Position numbers and translations under genes: made by a program
The notes under the pieces: model-generated
What the model was told of the DNA's origin: nothing
The model's database searches: none
Seen by the model: the letters and a program-made list of their open reading frames with translations, nothing else
Part shown: piece after piece, positions 1 through 7,032 of the stretch
Layout of the letters: each line of letters begins with the position of its first letter
Numbering within the stretch: the stretch's first letter is position 1
Source of the DNA: JAGTVG01 sp964389805
GTDB taxonomy: Bacteria > Bacteroidota > Bacteroidia > Cytophagales > Cyclobacteriaceae
DNA: 22,971 nucleotides
Assembly: GCA_964389805.1 (NCBI GenBank)
Contig: CAYMFU010000219.1
Coordinates: forward strand, 1 to 22,971
Reading direction: 5' to 3'

Positions 1-708
1 CGAGGTGTGTTACCAACGAGTTCAAGCCCGAACTGGGCATCTATGATAATGGGGGCCGGACCAGAACAGCATGGAATAACTTCCAACGAATGGCAAAAAG
101 ACAACTATATACTTCCACCTACAGTTAAAGGGCCCGAAGGAATTTTCCCAACAATTTTTTCCGTGATTAAAGCAAACAATAAAAATGCTGTGACTGGTGC
201 AGTTTATCAATGGAAGGATTTCGGAAGATTGTTTGAAAAAAGCCTTGTTGACTATGATACCTCCGCACTTGGGGAAAATAAAACTACGGAATTAGCCTGC
301 GATTTTATTCAATCAAGACTTCCTGAATTTTGTTTTATTCACATAGATCATGTAGATGGTGCAGGTCATAAGTGGGGATATGATTCAGAAAGATATCATG
401 GAGGCGTTGAAAAAGCGGACAGACTGATCGAACAAATAATCAATGCCATTCAAGCCGCCGGAATAAGTGAAAATACTTTGTTGATTGTTTCAGCAGACCA
501 TGGGGGTAATAATAAAGGCCACGGAGGTGAAACATTTAATGAAATTAGAATTCCAATAATCCTGAGCGGCTATGGAGTAAAAAGAAATTTTGAGATCAAA
601 TCACAGGTTAATATTTACGATATTGCCTCAACAGTTGCTTATGCTTTGGGTTATGAACAACCTCAATCCTGGATTGGGAGACCCATAAAAACTATATTCA
701 AAGATTAA
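1..708 (+). CDS. Alkaline-phosphatase-superfamily phosphodiesterase (NPP-like), 5'-truncated
   Basis: The frame is open from base 1, so the true start lies upstream. A GTG at 7 is in frame, but it falls inside the conserved active-site segment and is not a believable start. Numbering codons from base 1, the motif PTSSSPNW (codons 5-12) matches the nucleophile loop of nucleotide pyrophosphatase/phosphodiesterases, with Ser8 where family members usually have Thr. PEQHGI follows, as in the family. Metal ligands are visible as D119-GAG-H123, D166-H167 (SADHGG) and H174 (GHGG), enough for a two-zinc phosphodi- or monoesterase. The missing N-terminus would carry the first metal aspartate and any export signal. 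The gene ends 12 nt before the fucosidase gene, so the two are probably co-transcribed. The enzyme likely acts on an organic phosphate ester or diester outside the cytoplasm. The exact substrate cannot be read from the sequence; a phosphonate or sulfate hydrolase of the same fold is possible. Confidence 0.85.
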   Translation, partial: RGVLPTSSSPNWASMIMGAGPEQHGITSNEWQKDNYILPPTVKGPEGIFPTIFSVIKANNKNAVTGAVYQWKDFGRLFEKSLVDYDTSALGENKTTELACDFIQSRLPEFCFIHIDHVDGAGHKWGYDSERYHGGVEKADRLIEQIINAIQAAGISENTLLIVSADHGGNNKGHGGETFNEIRIPIILSGYGVKRNFEIKSQVNIYDIASTVAYALGYEQPQSWIGRPIKTIFKD

Positions 709-720
709 AAAACAGGTAAT

Positions 721-2208
721 ATGAAGCAAATAGTAAGCATTTTTTTAAAATTTTTAGGAATCCTTGTCTTATTAGTAACAATTGGATTATCTGTAGGATA
801 TAAGATTCTTTTTGACAATGAAATGAAATATTATCCGGTTGAGGATCCAATGGTTGCGGAAAGCCTTGATGACTGGCAAAGCAGAAAATTTGGGTTGTTC
901 ATGCATTGGGGGCCCTATAGTCAATGGGGTGTGGTGGAATCGTGGTCGATTTGTGCAGAGGATGAGCCCTGGTGCAGAAGGAATAATCCAGATTACGCTG
1001 AATATAAAAGAGATTATGAAAGTTTGAAAAATACTTTTAATCCTATCCATTTTGAACCTGAAAAATGGGTTACAGCTGCAAGAAATGCAGGCATGAGGTA
1101 TATGGTCTTTACGACGAAGCATCACGATGGTTTTTGTATGTTTGAAACTTCGACAACTGATTATAAAATAACAGATGACAGTTGTGCCTTTAGCCAGAAT
1201 CCAAGGTCAAATGTAACATATGAGATTTTTAATGCATTCAGGAGTGAAGGTTTTATGGTGGGAGCTTATTTTTCAAAAGCAGATTGGAATACCGAATATT
1301 TCTGGTGGCCCAATTTTGCCACACCTGACCGGAATGTAAATTATTCAATTGAAAAGTATCCGGATCGATGGGAAAATTTTGTTGATTTTACACATACACA
1401 GGTTATGGATCTGGTCAACAATTATGGTGAAATAGACATTTTATGGTTTGATGGAGGATGGGTAAGGCCCTTAACTCCAATTGAAAAAAATGTTTCTGGT
1501 TTTATAAGCGATCTATATCGCCAGGCGGGATATACACAATTCAATCCACCTCAAAGCCAGGATCTGAGAATGTTGGAATTGGCAGAAATGGTTCGAGAGA
1601 AACAACCTGGAATAATAATGGTAGATCGCCATGTTGAGGGATCAGAGCAGGATTATATGACCCCCGAACAATATGTCCCGGATACCTTCCTGCCATATCC
1701 ATGGGAATCGTGTATAACAATGGGTGGAAGTTGGTCTTATAGTTTTAATGAAAAATATAAGCCGGCAAGGCAAATCATTCATATGTTGGTTGATGTGGTA
1801 TCCAAAGGAGGTAATTTGCTGCTTAATATAGGACCGGGTCCTGATGGAACCTGGCACGATGAAGCCTATGAGAGATTAGCTGAAATAGGAGAATGGATGC
1901 ACATTAATCAGAATGCCATTTATAATTCTCACGGGAAGCCACAATTCGGGGAAGAAAAGATCCGCTATACGTATATGGACGATGGTTCAACAAATGTTTT
2001 TTATCTGGCGGATGAAAATGAATCAGAAATGCCTTTGGAAATAATATTGGATAAACTGAAGCTGGATCAGATTAATCATATTCAGATATTTGGATCTAAT
2101 TCAACAATTGAATGGGAAAAATCCAGAAGTAAACTAAAGTTATTCATTCCGGAATCATTAAGAAAAGATCCGCCATGTAACTTTGCCTGGGTATTTAAAA
2201 TATCCTGA
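721..2208 (+). CDS. GH29 alpha-L-fucosidase, N-terminally membrane-anchored
   Basis: This 495-residue protein is predicted to hydrolyse terminal alpha-L-fucose by a retaining mechanism. Residues 5-27 form a hydrophobic segment with no clear cleavage site or lipobox, so it may be an uncleaved anchor facing the periplasm. Typical GH29 blocks follow in order: KFGLFMHWGPYS (56-67), TTKHHDGFCMF (131-141) and ILWFDGGW (240-247). Asp244 is the expected nucleophile. YPWESC (326-331) and NLLLNIGPGPDG (365-376) come later. The acid/base residue of GH29 is poorly conserved and I do not assign it. The C-terminal part (about 400-495) looks like the usual beta-sandwich. The length is normal for bacterial GH29. 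There is only a 12-nt gap from the upstream phosphodiesterase gene and no strong ribosome-binding site. The operon neighbours suggest work on a fucosylated, phosphorylated glycan or glycolipid. Confidence 0.93.
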   Translation: MKQIVSIFLKFLGILVLLVTIGLSVGYKILFDNEMKYYPVEDPMVAESLDDWQSRKFGLFMHWGPYSQWGVVESWSICAEDEPWCRRNNPDYAEYKRDYESLKNTFNPIHFEPEKWVTAARNAGMRYMVFTTKHHDGFCMFETSTTDYKITDDSCAFSQNPRSNVTYEIFNAFRSEGFMVGAYFSKADWNTEYFWWPNFATPDRNVNYSIEKYPDRWENFVDFTHTQVMDLVNNYGEIDILWFDGGWVRPLTPIEKNVSGFISDLYRQAGYTQFNPPQSQDLRMLELAEMVREKQPGIIMVDRHVEGSEQDYMTPEQYVPDTFLPYPWESCITMGGSWSYSFNEKYKPARQIIHMLVDVVSKGGNLLLNIGPGPDGTWHDEAYERLAEIGEWMHINQNAIYNSHGKPQFGEEKIRYTYMDDGSTNVFYLADENESEMPLEIILDKLKLDQINHIQIFGSNSTIEWEKSRSKLKLFIPESLRKDPPCNFAWVFKIS

Positions 2209-2241
2209 TGCTTCATTTAAAAGCCTAATAATTATTAAGTT

Positions 2242-3363
2242 ATGCCAATGTCATTAAATCAATTATTTAACTCATCGAATCAGAATAACAGATTTTTTCA
2301 TTTGATGATAATGTTGAGCTTCGCCTCTTTATTTATTGGTTGTAAATCAGAAAATAAATCTCACCTGCATATGAATGATATTCAGATTGTTGGTAGCCAT
2401 AATAGTTATAAAAAAGCCATAGATAAGGAACTCATGCAGGTTTTATACAGGGAAGATTCCAATCTTGCCATTTCTCTGCAGTATGAACATTTACCTATCA
2501 AAGAACAACTTGACCTGGGAATGCGAAATCTTGAAATTGATGTTTTCCATGATCCCAAAGGAGGCAGGTACAGTGTTCCGCTAGGCCTTCTGGCAATAGA
2601 AAACGCTTCACCTTATGATGCCAAAAGAATGAATAAACCTGGGATGAAAGTATTTCATGTCCAGGATATTGATTTTAGAAGTCATTATTATTTTTTTTCG
2701 GCAGCTTTACTGGAAATAAAAAAGTGGTCTGATAATCATCCTGACCATGTCCCTATTATCATAACCATGAATCTAAAGGATGAAGTGATTGAAAGACTGG
2801 GATTCACCTCACCTTTACCATTTAGCATGGAAGCACTTGATTCAGTCGATAATGAGATTCTTTCAGTAATAAATTGGGATAAATTGATACATCCCGATTT
2901 GATAAAATCAACGTATCCTACACTTGAAGAGGCAGTTTTAACAAATGGTTGGCCCTTATTAAATGATGTCAGGGGAAAATTACTTTTTGTACTTGATGCA
3001 GGAGAAACTATGAACAGTTTATATATTGATGGTCATCCCTCGCTAGCTGGCCGGGTTATGTTCATTAATTCAAAGGAAGGAACACCTGAGGCTGCTTTCA
3101 GGATCTTAAATAATCCTTTTATATCATTCAATAAGATACAGGAACTGGTTAAGAAAGGGTATATGGTAAGGACAAGATCAGATGCAAATACCATTGAAGC
3201 TAGAAATAATGACTATTCAAGATGGCAAAAGGCTTTGGAAAGTGGTGCCCAGGTAATTACAACGGATTATTATGTGCCTTCAAAGCTCTTCAAAAGTGAA
3301 TATGCCGTAGGTTTTAAAGCAGATACCATTTTCAGAGTAAACCCCCTCAGGATTAAAAAATGA
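2242..3363 (+). CDS. Ca2+-dependent PI-PLC-like lipoprotein
   Basis: This 373-residue protein resembles the Ca2+-dependent phosphatidylinositol-specific phospholipase C family (PI-PLC-C1 type), a TIM-barrel phosphodiesterase. The N-terminus has a hydrophobic run followed by lipobox LFIGC, with Cys34 as the lipidation site, so it is probably attached to the outer membrane. The first catalytic block is IQIVGSHNSYK, with His53. LGMRNLEIDVFHD (92-104) supplies acidic metal ligands, and FHVQDID (138-144) supplies the second histidine, His139. The C-terminal stretch with RTRSDANTIEARN and ITTDYY fits the last barrel strands. Starts at 2242 and 2248 are both possible; either keeps the lipobox. The stop overlaps the next gene by ATGA, which indicates translational coupling. 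Members of this family are poorly characterised, so the substrate (inositol phospholipid, GPI-type anchor or another phosphodiester) is open. Confidence 0.82.
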   Translation: MPMSLNQLFNSSNQNNRFFHLMIMLSFASLFIGCKSENKSHLHMNDIQIVGSHNSYKKAIDKELMQVLYREDSNLAISLQYEHLPIKEQLDLGMRNLEIDVFHDPKGGRYSVPLGLLAIENASPYDAKRMNKPGMKVFHVQDIDFRSHYYFFSAALLEIKKWSDNHPDHVPIIITMNLKDEVIERLGFTSPLPFSMEALDSVDNEILSVINWDKLIHPDLIKSTYPTLEEAVLTNGWPLLNDVRGKLLFVLDAGETMNSLYIDGHPSLAGRVMFINSKEGTPEAAFRILNNPFISFNKIQELVKKGYMVRTRSDANTIEARNNDYSRWQKALESGAQVITTDYYVPSKLFKSEYAVGFKADTIFRVNPLRIKK

Positions 3364-5450
3364 ATATGAGAAGAGTCTATCAAATATTATCATTTATATT
3401 AACAATATCTGGAAGTTTTCTGTCAGCATGTTCCGACGAGAGTCAGAGCTCATTTGAAAATGAGAATTTTCTTACAGATGAATCCTTAGTAGTATATACT
3501 CCAAAAGAAGGGCTGAAAGATCCGGTTTACTCACAAGAAGAATTTTTAGAAATACAGCAAAGCAAATATCAGAAGCGGAAAGAAGATTTCTTTGATTTGC
3601 ATAGAAATGAAGATTACAGGAATCTACATGCAGCTCTGGTACGATTGCACCTGGGTATAGAACCTACAGACGAAGGTTTTATTAATTCTATACAGAAAAT
3701 AAACAAAAGAGAAGATTGTTCGGATTTTCGCATGATTGGTTTTATACGGTTTGTATATCAATTTTTGGGAACACCCCTGGTTCGTCAGTCCTTACAGGAT
3801 TCAGTACAGCAATGTATACTTGATTTCAAATTTTGGCCCGATGAGCCAGGCATCGATAATATGTGTACCTGGAGTGAAAATCACCACATCTTGTTTTCTA
3901 CCTGTGAGTATCTGGCAGGAAAATTTTATGCGAATGAGATATTTTCAAATTCCGGCCATTCCGGGAAAGAAAAATACGAAAGGGGTAAAGAGCGGGTAAT
4001 GCGCTGGTTGGATTTAAGGTATAAAACCGGTTTCAGCGAATGGTTATCTAATGTTTATTATACAGAGGATATTGCACCATTGGTGGCCCTAGCAGATTTC
4101 AGTCCTGACAAGGAAATCCAACAAAAAGCATCCATGGTGCTGGATCTGATGTTATTTGACATGGCGCTGAACCATTATAATGGGACTTTTGGCAGCACCC
4201 ATGGCCGGAGTTATTTCAGTAGTAAAATTTCCGGACGACGGGAAAGCAGCTCTTCAACCTATCATTTGATCTTTGGGCTGAATCATCTCGGAAAAGGGAA
4301 TATGGCTACAAATGCGCTGGCGATCAGTAAAAACTACAAGATTCCTTTTGTATTATATGAAATTGCCAATGATACCAGCTATGAGCGAATGACGAACCTG
4401 CAAAGGATGGGATTAAATATGGATGAAATTGAAAACTATGGTCTGGATGTTAACTTGTTAGAAGATGGGATGACATTCCTCAGCCTGGAAGCATATTGCC
4501 ATCCAAGAACAGTAGATCTAACCATGCGGATGTTTGATGAATATAACTGGTGGGAAAATTCTTTCTTCAAACCTTTTGCCAGTCAAAAAAGTCTTTTAAC
4601 ATTTTTAAGGAAAACTGGCACTTTACCTCTGGCAGTACGATTATTTAATAAAGACCTGAACAGGAATACCCGGACGGAGGCAAACATTTATACCTTCCGG
4701 ACACCGGACTATATGCTAAGTTCTGCTCAGGATTATAAAAAGGGATATGGAGGCGATCAACAATCGATCTGGAGTGCTGTTCTGGATGAAGAAACCATTG
4801 TCTTTACTACTCATCCTGTGGGGAACAATAGTGCAACTCCCGATTACTGGACTGGAAGTGGTAACCTTCCAAGGGTAGGGCAGTCTGAAAATGTAGCCAT
4901 TATTTTATACAAAATATCCACAGCACTGGGATTATATGTTACGCATGATCTGGAGTATACACATGCCTGGTTCCCCAAAGATAAGTTTGATGAAGTAGTA
5001 CAAAAAGGAAACTGGACATTCGGAAAAAGAAAAAATGGATATATTGGACTATGGTCTCAAAATGCACCAAAGTGGGCAGAATCAGCAGAATATGCCAATA
5101 AAGAAATTATTGCTGATGGAAAAAAGAATATCTGGATTTGCGAATTGGGGAGTCGGACAGATTATCATTCTTTTGAAGATTTCATTGAAACCGTTTCCTC
5201 CTCCGATATATCAGCAGAATCGCTTAGCGTAAAATATCAATCCCCCTCACAGGGAAAGCTGGAATTTGCCTGGGACGGGAATATGAAAAAGGAAGAACAG
5301 GCTATGCAACTGGATAATTACCCGCGATATATGAATAATTATGTCAAAACTTCATTCCCGGCAAGTACAATATCAATCAACTATAATGGATATTCGTTGG
5401 AAATGAATTATGAAGAACTTGAACGTAATGTCTCAGAATATTTAAATTAA
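3360..5450 (+). CDS. Large lipoprotein of unknown function, probable helical-toroid enzyme fold
   Basis: I do not recognise a named family for this 696-residue protein. The N-terminus is a signal sequence ending in lipobox LSAC, with Cys24 as the lipidated residue. The first ~430 residues are rich in amphipathic helices and aromatic residues. Two motifs look catalytic: TWSENHHILF (170-179) and GTFGSTHGR (275-283), followed by a serine-rich run. The C-terminal third (about 430-690) looks beta-rich. Helical N-terminal half plus beta C-terminal half is the layout of polysaccharide lyases and related alpha/alpha-toroid glycan enzymes, but that is inference from composition only. It overlaps the PI-PLC-like gene by 4 nt and is the last gene of the operon, so it very likely works on the same substrate. 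A second in-frame ATG at 3366 is possible as the start. Confidence 0.8.
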   Translation: MNMRRVYQILSFILTISGSFLSACSDESQSSFENENFLTDESLVVYTPKEGLKDPVYSQEEFLEIQQSKYQKRKEDFFDLHRNEDYRNLHAALVRLHLGIEPTDEGFINSIQKINKREDCSDFRMIGFIRFVYQFLGTPLVRQSLQDSVQQCILDFKFWPDEPGIDNMCTWSENHHILFSTCEYLAGKFYANEIFSNSGHSGKEKYERGKERVMRWLDLRYKTGFSEWLSNVYYTEDIAPLVALADFSPDKEIQQKASMVLDLMLFDMALNHYNGTFGSTHGRSYFSSKISGRRESSSSTYHLIFGLNHLGKGNMATNALAISKNYKIPFVLYEIANDTSYERMTNLQRMGLNMDEIENYGLDVNLLEDGMTFLSLEAYCHPRTVDLTMRMFDEYNWWENSFFKPFASQKSLLTFLRKTGTLPLAVRLFNKDLNRNTRTEANIYTFRTPDYMLSSAQDYKKGYGGDQQSIWSAVLDEETIVFTTHPVGNNSATPDYWTGSGNLPRVGQSENVAIILYKISTALGLYVTHDLEYTHAWFPKDKFDEVVQKGNWTFGKRKNGYIGLWSQNAPKWAESAEYANKEIIADGKKNIWICELGSRTDYHSFEDFIETVSSSDISAESLSVKYQSPSQGKLEFAWDGNMKKEEQAMQLDNYPRYMNNYVKTSFPASTISINYNGYSLEMNYEELERNVSEYLN

Positions 5451-5574
5451 ATCTGCGCTACATATAAGGAGTAACATTTCTCACAAAATGTTCTGCCAAT
5501 TCATTACCCGGAAAACATAATCTTTTATATTTTTATGGTTGAGATTTTTCTGGTTTTAAAAAGACATTTATTGC

Positions 5575-6405
5575 GTGCAGGAATTTATATTTAATTGGTT
5601 TAAAAAGCCCCTGGAATTGCTGGAGTTAAATAAGGATAAATGGATCCTTATCATTACAACCGGAGTGTTTTCAATTCTTTTTTTAAACCTGTATAATCCC
5701 TTTAATGTTAGCAATTGGCATTCTGTCGAAACCCTGCCTTTATTTTTGATCTTGTCAAGCTACGGGATCATTGGAATTATCATACTTGCCTTTAGCCAAT
5801 TTTTAATTCGCCCTTTTTTCGGCATCAATAGATTTAAGATCGGATCATTCATATTATGGTTTATTTGTGAAGTAGTGATACTGGGTTTTGTAATGTTTCT
5901 CATATATGGCAATAAGGCATTGTCTGGATACGAACTGCTTGGTGAGTTTTTTCAATCCCTGAAATATACCTTTCTCGTAATCGCCCTCCCTTATACTGCC
6001 GTATTGTATTATCTCCATAATAGTAAACAAAAACATCAATATTTCAAGGTAGATAAATCTGAAAAAAATATCATTAAAATTCTGGATGAAAATCAAAATG
6101 TGAGGATAGCAATAGAGCCGGATAAATTACTGTTCATTAAGAATGCTGACAATTATGTTGAAATCTTCTATTCCAATAATGAAGGCATTGCAAAAGAACT
6201 GGTTCGCACAAGCCTTAAACGGTTGGAATCGGAATTAAGCAGATTTCAGATACGAAGATGTCACAGATCCTATATGGTCAACATAAAGAATGTGTCACTA
6301 AGTAAAAAAACCAGAAAAGGATTAAACCTTGAATTAAGAATTGAGAACGCTCCGCTAATTCCCGTTTCCAAAAATTATGCCTCTGAAATATTAAATGAAT
6401 TGTAA
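5575..6405 (+). CDS. Membrane LytTR-domain transcriptional regulator (4 TM)
   Basis: This 276-residue protein has four hydrophobic segments at about 23-40, 54-76, 88-111 and 131-147, then a cytoplasmic LytTR DNA-binding domain at about 170-276. The LytTR hallmarks are LLFIKNADNYVEIFY (185-199), RTSLKRLESEL (211-221) and the basic stretch QIRRCHRSYMVNI (225-237). Such proteins sit in the inner membrane and bind DNA directly, without a receiver domain. What the membrane part senses is unknown. The GTG at 5575 is the only plausible common start codon: the frame is closed by TAA at 5557-5559 and no ATG occurs before the membrane region. No clear ribosome-binding site precedes it. It lies 124 nt after the lipoprotein operon and could regulate it or the small secreted protein downstream; this is conjecture from position. 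Confidence 0.85.
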   Translation: MQEFIFNWFKKPLELLELNKDKWILIITTGVFSILFLNLYNPFNVSNWHSVETLPLFLILSSYGIIGIIILAFSQFLIRPFFGINRFKIGSFILWFICEVVILGFVMFLIYGNKALSGYELLGEFFQSLKYTFLVIALPYTAVLYYLHNSKQKHQYFKVDKSEKNIIKILDENQNVRIAIEPDKLLFIKNADNYVEIFYSNNEGIAKELVRTSLKRLESELSRFQIRRCHRSYMVNIKNVSLSKKTRKGLNLELRIENAPLIPVSKNYASEILNEL

Positions 6406-6472
6406 GGGATTGTGCCCAAAATAATTGTCAATTCATTCATCCCAAATAAGTAAATTTTGTACCAAAAAGTAG

Positions 6473-6480
6473 TAAATTTG
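6473..6480 (+). promoter_or_regulatory. Bacteroidota -7 promoter element
   Basis: TAAATTTG matches the TAnnTTTG -7 consensus of the Bacteroidota housekeeping sigma factor. It lies about 65 nt upstream of the small secreted protein gene. A TTTTG at 6455-6459 is closer than the usual -33 spacing, so only the -7 box is convincing. Confidence 0.5.
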
Positions 6481-6545
6481 CTGACATTCAAATATTTATG
6501 AAAATTTTTGTAAAAATTAATTCAAACTAAACTAAAGGATTTAAG

Positions 6546-6923
6546 ATGAAACGATTATTAATTTCAGGAAGTGCAGGTTTAATTATCCTGTTTGCGCTGA
6601 TGTTCAATGTGGCTACTGTTTCAGCCAAAGACAAGGATGTTGTAGGGACTTGGGATTACTCTGCACCTAATGCACCTTACGAATATTCAAAAGGCCAAAT
6701 AATCATCACCCAGGGTGAAGATAAATTAGAAGGGAAAGTTGATATTGATGGATACGAAATGAAGTTGAACAGTATAAAAGTGGAAGATGATGTTCTTGCT
6801 TTCTCACTGTATGTTGAAGGAGAATATGTGTCTGTTAAACTGACAATAAAAGGAGATAGCTTTGAGGGGAAAGCCAGTACTTCAGAAGGATTGCTAGAGG
6901 TAACGGGTAAGCGAGCGGAATAG
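6546..6923 (+). CDS. Small secreted beta-rich protein, function unknown
   Basis: This 125-residue protein begins with a clear Sec signal peptide (MKRLL, then a hydrophobic core) that probably cleaves after VSA at residue 27. The mature part is about 98 residues. It contains VVGTWDYSAP, then alternating short strands such as GQIIITQG, KLEGKVDIDG, VSVKLTIKG and SFEGKAS, a pattern typical of a small beta-barrel or lipocalin-like fold. No cysteines or catalytic motifs stand out. Purine-rich AAAGGA at 6535-6540 gives reasonable ribosome binding for this start. The gene is its own transcription unit, with a -7 box at 6473 and an intrinsic terminator at 6942. Related short Bacteroidota proteins are annotated only as hypothetical, and no function is assigned here. 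Confidence 0.82.
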   Translation: MKRLLISGSAGLIILFALMFNVATVSAKDKDVVGTWDYSAPNAPYEYSKGQIIITQGEDKLEGKVDIDGYEMKLNSIKVEDDVLAFSLYVEGEYVSVKLTIKGDSFEGKASTSEGLLEVTGKRAE

Positions 6924-6941
6924 TTTTTTTTATTCTGAAGG

Positions 6942-6998
6942 GCCTGTTTTTGGATACGATTCCTGTTAGGAAAGTATTTTGAAACAGGCTTTTTTTTT
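6942..6998 (+). terminator. Intrinsic terminator after small secreted protein
   Basis: GCCTGTTT (6942-6949) pairs perfectly with AAACAGGC (6982-6989), followed directly by a run of T at 6990-6998. The 32-nt loop is long but contains a smaller hairpin (TCCTGTTAGGA). It ends transcription before the convergent permease gene. Confidence 0.7.
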
Positions 6999-7032
6999 AT
7001 ATTTACCTCTCACGAAACCGGGAACTTATATT

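Noticed and set aside
787..1125. 112-codon minus-strand frame within the fucosidase gene
   Set aside because: It lies opposite conserved GH29 motifs; its composition is an antisense shadow.
5473..5492. Inverted repeat AACATTT/AAATGTT after the lipoprotein operon as a terminator
   Set aside because: The stem is only 7 bp and AT-rich, and no T-run follows, so termination is not supported.
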